NCBI GenBank assembly: GCA_016788685.1
Contig: JAEUSS010000476.1
Span: 1 to 5,405, forward strand
Direction: 5' to 3'
Source of the DNA: Prolixibacteraceae bacterium
GTDB taxonomy: Bacteria > Bacteroidota > Bacteroidia > Bacteroidales > Prolixibacteraceae
DNA: 5,405 bases
This document shows positions 1 through 4,832 of this stretch, in pieces. Below the pieces are notes generated by a model. That model searched no databases and was not told where the DNA came from. It saw only the letters and a program-made list of their open reading frames with translations. Within the stretch, counting starts at the first letter, position 1. The number at the start of each line of letters is the position of its first letter. The translations under genes and the position numbers were made by a program.

Positions 1-160
1 CTGCCAAAAATATCCGAAACTTTTTTTTCGTTTATTTTCGACCCGGACTCCTTGACCCGAAAGCTGCCCAGAGGAAAATCCCCTCCCTGGCATACTCCCC
101 CGGTGACCGGTGAAAACCCCCTTCCAGTAATTCAGTGAACGTTCTTGCGTTTTTAGCGGC
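1..160 (-). other. Probable untranslated leader of a leftward transcription unit
   Basis: No ORF of note is visible here on either strand. The segment lies directly downstream of the leftward promoter at 163-193 and is much richer in G+C than the AT-rich gap to its right. Read on the minus strand, it starts with an A-rich stretch and a GAACGTTC palindrome (137-144), then a tandem heptamer (CCGGTGA on the plus strand, 100-106 and 107-113), an imperfect hairpin (about 68-90, CCAG/CTGG plus AGG/CCT) and an A-run (plus-strand T-run at 21-28) near the left edge. A long, structured, non-coding leader behind duplicated strong promoters fits an rRNA or other stable-RNA operon in Bacteroidota. That identity is inferred; the RNA gene itself is outside the window. 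Confidence 0.4.
5..12 (-). promoter_or_regulatory. Possible third leftward promoter element
   Basis: The plus-strand CAAAAATA reads TATTTTTG on the minus strand, which fits the -7 consensus TAnnTTTG. There is no TTTG 19-21 bases upstream (the bases at 32-35 are TTAT). Alternatively its TTTG half (5-8) could be the -33 element of a promoter whose -7 box is beyond the left edge. The A-rich tract just upstream on the minus strand (21-28) would suit an upstream activating element. The evidence is weak on its own and gains some support from the two clear promoters behind it. Confidence 0.2.
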
Positions 161-162
161 TG

Positions 163-193
163 CAAAGGTAATCGCCTTTTTTTAACTTCCAAA
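163..193 (-). promoter_or_regulatory. Leftward Bacteroidota promoter, proximal copy
   Basis: On the minus strand TTTG (190-193), exactly 19 bases, then TACCTTTG (163-170) match the Bacteroidota primary sigma consensus TTTG-N19-TAnnTTTG without mismatch. Transcription would start near 157-160 and run off the left edge. The spacer (TTAAAAA tract, CGAT before the -7 box) and the GCAGCCGCT that follows are shared with the copy at 290-320, so the two are homologous modules. It points away from the gene at 629. Confidence 0.7.
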
Positions 194-289
194 CAAAAAC
201 TGAGTTTTTATCTGAACCTTTTTAAACTCCCCCTCCATCACTCCTAAACAACCGTACCCGGCTTTATTGCTCCCCGTTGAAAGCGGCCG

Positions 290-320
290 CAAAAGTATCG
301 AACTTTTTAACCTTCGCAAA
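290..320 (-). promoter_or_regulatory. Leftward Bacteroidota promoter, distal copy
   Basis: On the minus strand TTTG (317-320), exactly 19 bases, then TACTTTTG (290-297) give a second perfect match to TTTG-N19-TAnnTTTG. It is followed by CGGCCGCT, nearly the same as the bases after the proximal promoter at 163-193. The -7 boxes of the two copies are 127 bases apart. Tandem promoters of this kind are common before rRNA operons, which is the main reason to suspect one off the left edge. Confidence 0.7.
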
Positions 321-597
321 CATTACTCAACTTATTTTCTGAAAAAATATAACCACAGATTATTAACTCCATAAAAAACAGAATAGTTACAAAATAAACC
401 CTGCAAAAATAGAATGTGATTCTATCCTTCAAGAAAAATTACTCTATATATAATATACCAAATCAATCGTCTGGCAAGTTTTAAATATGCTACTGATGAA
501 TACTTCGCCAACTGATCCTGAATATGAACAAATTACGAATCTTCAACGGTCAGGTACATTCTCAGTGATTACAAACCGATTAAAGAATCAATTTTCT
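321..597. other. AT-rich intergenic region with a 17-base inverted repeat
   Basis: This separates the leftward promoters from the rightward gene at 629. I see no convincing gene. A perfect inverted repeat, ATAGAAT-GTG-ATTCTAT, lies at 409-425 and could be a protein-binding site. It overlaps a TATTTTTG on the minus strand (404-411) that fits a -7 box but has no matching -33 element. A 43-codon ORF (487-618) exists, but it ends beyond the -7 box of the next gene's promoter and looks accidental. Confidence 0.4.
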
Positions 598-607
598 TAT
601 ACATTTG
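598..607 (+). promoter_or_regulatory. Promoter -7 element of the DUF4056-like gene
   Basis: TACATTTG at 600-607 fits TAnnTTTG. No TTTG is present at 19-21 bases upstream (577-580 is CGAT), so the promoter may be weak or activator dependent. Transcription would begin near 611-614, leaving a leader of about 15-18 bases before the ATG at 629. This element decides the start codon: the upstream in-frame TTG at 605-607 is part of the -7 box and would not be in the mRNA. Confidence 0.5.
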
Positions 608-628
608 CACCGTGTTAGTTTTAAGTCT

Positions 629-1678
629 ATGAAAAAAATCAGAAACGTACTCTTCTTCTTAACGTTAGCCAGCTCGGCTCTAAATCTTCAGGCCAAAGAA
701 CCCATATTTACGGTTGACAAACCCGGGATCAAACCACATCGCATCATTCGCACCTGCTGCTCTTTCGGAAGCGAGATGCAGCTTTTCGCCATCCCAGGAG
801 TCAAGCTGACAGAAATTACCGCTATGGAGAAAATCGGAACGCACCATTACCTCGGCGATCCGAGCGAAGGGAACGGCATTATATATACACGAAAGGGCGG
901 ATTTATTGATATGGGACACCTGCGTGACCAGGCCGATTGGACAGCATACCTCTATAAACAATTACTGGAGAACCGGGCAAAAGGTAATTTGTCCATTCTT
1001 CTGGGGCGCGAAGGCGGAGAAAAAACGCTTACAGCCCAGATCGCTCCCCATCTGACAAAATCTGATCTCATTCAACTCGCCGGAAAAATTGCCTACGACC
1101 TTTCAGTATGGCACGAAATCGCCACATGGTTTGGCGCGTCTACTATTCCACTTGTCCCGGAAAGATATTCCAGCTTCTCGGTTGAAGATGCTTATTCAAA
1201 CTTGCTGGGCGTTACGATTGGGATAAAAGCCATACAAAGCGAATTGCCTTACGAAGAAGCCGTCACCCGAATTATTGAAGAAACACTTAAAAATCTGGAT
1301 GTTGTATCGAATGAAACCGAAACCTATATGGCCATGGAAGCCGTGCGAGACATTTGGTGGACCCGGGACAAACGACTGCCAAGCAGCAAAGTATTATTGC
1401 AGCGCCAGGTTCAGGTCTACCCCTGCTTACAGCCATGGTTAGTGCCCGGCTGGGCCGGCTCCAATCAAAAGGCTGTTGAACTCAGCGTCCCTGAGTACGC
1501 GTCAAACGGAGAATCGCTTAACCATTTTTACGAACTCGAATTCAGGCTGAATTATAAATTTCCCTTTCGTAAAATGTTTCCTGAAAGAAAGGACAGAAGC
1601 ATTACCCAAAATGATTTCGACCGGTTACTGGCTCATGTTGCCGCTGACCTGACTAAAAAAGAAAGCCGGTTTCGGTAA
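629..1678 (+). CDS. Exported DUF4056-like protein of unknown function
   Basis: This encodes 349 residues from the ATG at 629. The first 22 form a Sec signal peptide (MKK positive start, hydrophobic core VLFFLTLASSAL, cleavage after LQA). There is no lipobox cysteine and no later membrane segment, so the mature protein should be periplasmic or secreted. I recognise the pattern as DUF4056-like: a CC pair in RTCCSFG (residues 41-47), THHYLG (71-76), EGNGIIYTRKGG (80-91), FIDMGHLRDQADW (92-104) and WHEIATWFG (161-169). The order H97, D100, D103, then H162-E163 suggests a metal site or hydrolase active centre, but that is inference, as no function is established for the family to my knowledge. The TTG start 24 bases upstream is rejected because it lies in the promoter. 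The gene is convergent with the hydrolase gene at 1730-3235 across a 51-base gap with no clear terminator. The family assignment is from memory of motifs; the coding call is firm. Confidence 0.8.
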   Translation: MKKIRNVLFFLTLASSALNLQAKEPIFTVDKPGIKPHRIIRTCCSFGSEMQLFAIPGVKLTEITAMEKIGTHHYLGDPSEGNGIIYTRKGGFIDMGHLRDQADWTAYLYKQLLENRAKGNLSILLGREGGEKTLTAQIAPHLTKSDLIQLAGKIAYDLSVWHEIATWFGASTIPLVPERYSSFSVEDAYSNLLGVTIGIKAIQSELPYEEAVTRIIEETLKNLDVVSNETETYMAMEAVRDIWWTRDKRLPSSKVLLQRQVQVYPCLQPWLVPGWAGSNQKAVELSVPEYASNGESLNHFYELEFRLNYKFPFRKMFPERKDRSITQNDFDRLLAHVAADLTKKESRFR

Positions 1679-1729
1679 AAGTCAGGTTAATCGGATTTGC
1701 ATTCACACCAACTGACGTACAAAAGATAC

Positions 1730-3235
1730 TTACAGCTTTATCGCTTTTGCTTTGCTGATTTCACTTTCGTTGTGTAGCCGGTCAAGTGCCGAAATCCGAA
1801 TCTCATATTTCCGGCGCAGTTTGCGCGGATGGGGTTTGAAAACAATGCTCTTCTCACGGGTGATCGTGAAAATATTCTCCGGGTTTTGGGCATCGAACTT
1901 TTGCCCTGCCGGATTCAGGTAAACCAGATATGCTACTGATTTGTCCATTTCACCATCCGCTTTGGCCGCTTTCCATTTCAGTTTGTTCCCATTTTTCCTG
2001 AAGCGGCGGGGTTGTTCAGGAGCTTTGTTATCAATCCACGGCATAGCGGGAACCAATGCAGGCTTTGAATACAGCTCTTCCTGAAGACTTTTAGTGAACC
2101 CAAACGAATCGCGATTAAAATGTACACTGCTGTAAAAAGCACTCCCTCCCAATTGCGGAATCTCTCGGGTGACCTGAATCTGTCTGACCAACTGATCCGG
2201 CTTTCTCCACTCAGGCACTGCAGAGTTGGCTTCGAGTTTATAAACAGCATGACCGATGTACATTCCCCTGTTGTACGAATGCGCAGCCCACCATTTGCTC
2301 AGGGTCAAGAAATCGACCGAAGGATGTCCGATTTGCCAATACAGCTGCGGAAGACAATAATCGATCCAGCCGTTCTTCTGCCACTTCAGAATGTCGGCAT
2401 GAAGGTGATCGTAGTTGGTCGTTCCGGCAGTAGTCTCCGATCCCTGCGGATCGTCAGCTTTATTTCTCCAGACTCCAAACGGACTGATTCCGAACTTCAC
2501 CCAAGGTTTAGTCTTTTTAATATTTTCTGAAAGCATCCGAATCATCTGATCGACATTATCACGCCGCCAATCAGACTTTTGGTCAGCCAGGAAACCCCGG
2601 CTGTATTGCGCAAACGAGTTCTGGTCGGGAAAATCCTCTTTGAGAGGATACGGATAGAAATAATCGTCAAAGTGAATGGCATCAACGTCATACCGGGCCA
2701 CGATATCCTTAACCACTTTTACAAGGAACTCGCGCGTTTGCGGCAACCCCGGATCAAAATACAACTTGCCGCCGTAATTAACAATCCACTCCGGATGTTT
2801 GAATGCGATGTGATTTCCGGCCAGCGGTTCGCTGGCGTTCTGCGCTACCCGAAAAGGATTAAGCCAGGCATGAAACTCCATGTTCCGGGAGTGGCACTGT
2901 TCAATCCAGAACCGGAGCGGATCGTAAAACGGCACAGGAGCTTTCCCCGAGGTCCCGGTCAGATAACGCGACCAAGGTTCCAGGTCTGACTGGTAAAAAG
3001 CATCCGAAGCAGGCCGTATCTGCATAATAATGGCATTCATCCCGTTTCGGGAATGAAGATCAAGAAGGGCGATCGCCTCCTTCTTCTGTTGCTCGGCAGA
3101 AAGCCCGGGCTTCGAAGGCCAGTCGATATTGTTGACAGTTGCCACCCAAACTGCTCTGAACTCACGTTTCGGAGCTACCTGCGCCTGCAAATTCCAGCTT
3201 AAAAACAAAAAGGAAACAAAAAATAACCTGAACAT
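1730..3235 (-). CDS. Exported GHL10-type (family 10-like) glycoside hydrolase with C-terminal FN3-like domain
   Basis: This encodes 501 residues from the ATG at 3235. MFRLFFVSFLFLSWNLQA is a Sec signal peptide cleaved after A18, which supports this start over the TTG at 3304; that one would add 23 residues before the signal. The catalytic domain (about 24-390) has hallmarks of the glycosyl hydrolase-like 10 family (formerly DUF187, YngK/YddW type): REFRAVWVATVNNIDWPS (24-41), QIRPASDAFY (72-81), EPWSRYLTG (86-94), HAWLNPFR (122-129), HFDDYFYPYP (188-197, with the acidic D189-D190 pair at a likely active-site strand end), FGISPFGVWRN (248-258) and DYCLPQLYWQ (292-301). Residues from about 405 to the end (YLVYLNPAG, YEIRISALDRLHNES) look like a fibronectin type III fold. 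E. coli DigH (YddW) of this family cleaves denuded peptidoglycan glycans. A periplasmic murein or polysaccharide role is therefore likely, but the substrate here is inferred. There is no neighbouring SusC/SusD-like gene in view. Confidence 0.92.
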   Translation of the reverse strand: MFRLFFVSFLFLSWNLQAQVAPKREFRAVWVATVNNIDWPSKPGLSAEQQKKEAIALLDLHSRNGMNAIIMQIRPASDAFYQSDLEPWSRYLTGTSGKAPVPFYDPLRFWIEQCHSRNMEFHAWLNPFRVAQNASEPLAGNHIAFKHPEWIVNYGGKLYFDPGLPQTREFLVKVVKDIVARYDVDAIHFDDYFYPYPLKEDFPDQNSFAQYSRGFLADQKSDWRRDNVDQMIRMLSENIKKTKPWVKFGISPFGVWRNKADDPQGSETTAGTTNYDHLHADILKWQKNGWIDYCLPQLYWQIGHPSVDFLTLSKWWAAHSYNRGMYIGHAVYKLEANSAVPEWRKPDQLVRQIQVTREIPQLGGSAFYSSVHFNRDSFGFTKSLQEELYSKPALVPAMPWIDNKAPEQPRRFRKNGNKLKWKAAKADGEMDKSVAYLVYLNPAGQKFDAQNPENIFTITREKSIVFKPHPRKLRRKYEIRISALDRLHNESEISKAKAIKL

Positions 3236-3262
3236 AGCGTGTACATATAAAATACGATTTGC

Positions 3263-3293
3263 CAAAATAAGGTTATCCTGGTTAAGTTGAACA
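3263..3293 (-). promoter_or_regulatory. Possible promoter of the GHL10 hydrolase gene
   Basis: On the minus strand TTATTTTG (3263-3270) differs from TAnnTTTG at one conserved base, and the bases at the -33 spacing (3290-3293) read TGTT rather than TTTG. Its position would give a leader of about 20-25 bases before the ATG at 3235, similar to the other genes here, and it lies inside the region that would be coding if the TTG at 3304 were used. Imperfect match, so low confidence. Confidence 0.3.
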
Positions 3294-3304
3294 GTGAGCG
3301 CCAA

Positions 3305-3548
3305 CTTTTTATCAAGACCGGATTGTTAAAAACACTTATTCATCACATTATATTCATTCATTTGAACTATTCCCGCCTGAATTCGGAGCTTCTCCATAAT
3401 TAAACATCATAACTTCAACCTCTCTGGAATTACAATTTCCAAGTAAACTCCAAACAATACGTCGCATTTATTACCATTCGATCCTAATGCTGAACAGATT
3501 ACAACTATTTTAAAATTCTAAATTTATTCTGTTTTCATTAAAGAAGCA
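3305..3548. other. AT-rich intergenic spacer
   Basis: There is no ORF of useful length, no consensus promoter and no strong hairpin. Only short inverted repeats are visible, such as TGGAA-N7-TTCCA (3425-3441) and GGAG-CTT-CTCC in the 3380s-3390s, which are no more than expected by chance. The last 40 bases before 3549 are strongly A/T-rich and could act as an upstream element for the RNA promoter that follows. Confidence 0.4.
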
Positions 3549-3581
3549 TTTGCACATTTCCTATTTTTTTTGATATCTTTG
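3549..3581 (+). promoter_or_regulatory. Promoter of the small-RNA unit
   Basis: TTTG (3549-3552), 21 bases, then TATCTTTG (3574-3581) match both elements of the Bacteroidota consensus; the spacer is T-rich. The upstream 40 bases are very A/T-rich. The predicted start is near 3584-3587. There is no ORF with a usable start codon immediately downstream; the first strong element after it is a hairpin, then a terminator 180 bases on. Confidence 0.75.
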
Positions 3582-3584
3582 CCA

Positions 3585-3790
3585 CGTTCAGTTCGCTGAA
3601 AGTTCATCACTGAAAAATAGTTTTAAAAATATAATACACTTGGCAAACCAAAGTGCTACTTCGATGGTTATTTAGGTAGCTACTTCAAAGCTGGTTACTT
3701 TGGTGGCTCATGGTTTATTAGGTTTAGTTGGTTTAGGTTAGTTTCCCGTCGTAACGGGTGAAAAGGCTGTCAGAGGACAGCCTTTTCTAT
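3585..3790 (+). ncRNA. Candidate structured small RNA of unknown family, about 205 nt
   Basis: The unit is bounded by a consensus promoter (3549-3581) and a perfect intrinsic terminator (3761-3786 plus U-rich tail). The predicted 5' end folds at once: TTCAG-TTCG-CTGAA (3587-3600), a UUCG-capped stem extendable through a mismatch to ACG/AGT (3584-3603). A second hairpin, CACTTGG-CAAA-CC(A)AAGTG (3637-3655), follows an A/U-rich linker. The centre has GCTAC/GTAGC (3655-3659 with 3676-3680) and a long-range ACCAAAGT/ACTTTGGT pairing (3647-3654 with 3697-3704) that excludes the second hairpin. A G/U-rich segment (3702-3744) and a small stem CCCGT-CGTA-ACGGG (3745-3758) come before the terminator. 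It is too short for Bacteroidota tmRNA or RNase P RNA, and its self-contained 5' hairpin does not suit 6S RNA. I could not match it to an Rfam family; Bacteroidales-specific RNAs with the same promoter/terminator layout are known. It stands divergent from the hydrolase gene and upstream of tcdA. Confidence 0.6.
3761..3790 (+). terminator. Intrinsic terminator of the small-RNA unit
   Basis: AAAAGGCTGTC (3761-3771), loop AGAG (3772-3775) and GACAGCCTTTT (3776-3786) form an 11-base-pair perfect stem, followed by CTATTT. The A-run on the 5' arm makes it potentially active in both directions, but no leftward gene ends here. It should insulate tcdA from the RNA promoter. Confidence 0.9.
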
Positions 3791-3897
3791 TTAAAGCAGG
3801 CTCACCCCCATCCACAAGTATCCGTGTTTGTTGCAATGCGTCCATTTATCTTGTATCCCCGGGAAAGGGTACAAATTCATCGTCTTCAGTTTTTTTA

Positions 3898-3905
3898 TAA
3901 ATTTG
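3898..3905 (+). promoter_or_regulatory. Promoter -7 element of tcdA
   Basis: TAAATTTG fits TAnnTTTG and follows a T-run (3890-3896). No TTTG lies 19-21 bases upstream. The predicted transcript starts near 3910, giving a leader of about 38 bases to the ATG at 3948. Because a terminator ends the preceding RNA unit, tcdA needs its own promoter, and this is the best candidate. Confidence 0.45.
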
Positions 3906-3947
3906 CGCCCTCGTTTACAGAGGTGAAAACATTAATAATTGTACGAA

Positions 3948-4748
3948 ATGGCAGCTGAGAAGGGAATATTTCAACGCACAGAATTGTTGCTGGGAACAGA
4001 AAAGATGAATGAGATTGCCCAAAAAAAGGTGATTATCTTTGGAATTGGAGGAGTTGGAAGCTGGTGTGCTGAAAGCCTTATCCGGACAGGCATCCGTCAT
4101 CTGACCATTGTTGACTCGGACCGCGTATGCGTAACCAACATCAACCGCCAATTGCTTGCCACCTCCCAAACCGTTGGCGAAGTAAAAACTGAAGTCCTGA
4201 AAAAAAGGCTTCTCGAAATCAATCCGGCAGCTGAAATTCAGGCGCTTCAGAAAATATACGAACCAGCAAACTCCGATTCGTTTGAACTCGATTCGTACGA
4301 TTACATTATTGATGCCATCGACAGCCTGAAAAACAAGATTGATCTGATCCGCAAAGCCACCCGAACAAACGCTGTATTTTTTTCGTCAATGGGAGCTTCA
4401 CGAAAAATTGACCCGACCCGGATACGTGTCGCCGAATTCTGGAAAGTAAAAGGCTGCCCGCTGGGTCATGTCGTTCGGAAAAATATACGAAAGGGCGATT
4501 TGCCGGCGAAGAAATTCATGTGCATCTACAGCGAAGAGCTGATAGACAACCAAGGCTCGGGTTCGTCCTGCGGAACCGACAAATGCCTGTGTCCCAAGTC
4601 AAAAATCGCTAAAGGCGATCCGGAACTGGCAGATCATGAATGGTGCAGCCAGAAAGCCGTGATCAACGGAACAGTGGCGCACATTACCGCAATCTTCGGT
4701 TTTACCCTGGCAGGATTGGTTATTCAGGATATCTACAGCAAAAGTTAG
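3948..4748 (+). CDS. tcdA: tRNA threonylcarbamoyladenosine dehydratase (TcdA/CsdL, ThiF-MoeB superfamily)
   Basis: This encodes 266 residues, close to the length of E. coli TcdA. TcdA uses ATP to activate and dehydrate t6A at position 37 of ANN-decoding tRNAs, giving cyclic ct6A; it is cytoplasmic. An E1-like nucleotide-binding fold is visible: GIGGVGSWCAESL (32-44), the acidic strand end VDSDRVCVTNINRQ (55-68) with the conserved N/R/Q, K80 in VGEVKTEV, and IDAIDS (121-126). SMGASRKIDPTRI (147-159) matches the TcdA glycine/IDPT segment, and AHITAIFGFTLAGLVIQ (244-260) is the C-terminal helix. The start at 3948 keeps the N-terminal FQRTELLLG helix; the TTG at 3939 adds only three residues. Oddities are the Cys-rich insert C208-x4-C213-x-C215 with C233, plus C170 and C192, which may bind zinc as in MoeB/ThiF relatives (inference). 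MoeB or HesA is the alternative, but length and the IDPT motif favour TcdA. Confidence 0.88.
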   Translation: MAAEKGIFQRTELLLGTEKMNEIAQKKVIIFGIGGVGSWCAESLIRTGIRHLTIVDSDRVCVTNINRQLLATSQTVGEVKTEVLKKRLLEINPAAEIQALQKIYEPANSDSFELDSYDYIIDAIDSLKNKIDLIRKATRTNAVFFSSMGASRKIDPTRIRVAEFWKVKGCPLGHVVRKNIRKGDLPAKKFMCIYSEELIDNQGSGSSCGTDKCLCPKSKIAKGDPELADHEWCSQKAVINGTVAHITAIFGFTLAGLVIQDIYSKS

Positions 4749-4754
4749 AAATAC

Positions 4755-4776
4755 ATCCGGGGTTGCCGATTTTTTC
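4755..4776 (+). terminator. Weak intrinsic terminator after tcdA
   Basis: Six bases after the tcdA stop, AT(C)CGG pairs with CCGAT around the loop GGTTG, with one bulged C, and is followed by TTTTTC. The stem has only five pairs, so it may be partial; read-through into the transporter gene is possible. Confidence 0.3.
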
Positions 4777-4802
4777 TTAATGGTTCATCTCCTCTTTTTT
4801 TT

Positions 4803-4810
4803 CATCTTTG
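4803..4810 (+). promoter_or_regulatory. Possible promoter -7 element of the TSUP transporter gene
   Basis: CATCTTTG differs from TAnnTTTG at the first base only and follows a T-run (4795-4802). No TTTG is found at the -33 spacing. It would give a leader of about 17-19 bases before the ATG at 4833, matching the short leader of the gene at 629. Confidence 0.35.
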
Positions 4811-4832
4811 TACAAATACACCTGATTCTGTC

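Noticed and set aside
487..618. 43-codon plus-strand ORF upstream of the DUF4056-like gene
   Set aside because: It has no promoter or ribosome site, its end overlaps the -7 box and leader of the next gene, and its product resembles nothing I know.
680..961. 93-codon minus-strand ORF inside the DUF4056-like gene
   Set aside because: It is antisense to a well-supported coding region and has no recognisable motif.
1679..1729. Possible bidirectional terminator between the convergent genes (GTCAG at 1681-1685 with CTGAC at 1712-1716)
   Set aside because: The arms are only five bases with a 26-base loop and no T-run follows, so it does not resemble an intrinsic terminator.
1978..2989. Several 90-136-codon ORFs within the hydrolase gene, on both strands
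   Set aside because: They are other-frame shadows of a gene with strong family motifs throughout; none has a recognisable domain, promoter or codon pattern.
3585..3790. 6S RNA, SRP RNA or tmRNA as the identity of the small RNA
   Set aside because: Its ends do not pair with each other as in 6S RNA, I see no SRP Alu/GGAGCA-like apical motif, and it is too short and lacks the tRNA-like end of tmRNA.
3758..3958. 66-codon plus-strand ORF after the small RNA
   Set aside because: It starts with GTG at the foot of the terminator hairpin, its first codons are the terminator itself, and its end overlaps the tcdA promoter and start.
3915..4169. 84-codon minus-strand ORF over the start of tcdA
   Set aside because: It overlaps the conserved nucleotide-binding region of tcdA on the opposite strand and shows no motif.
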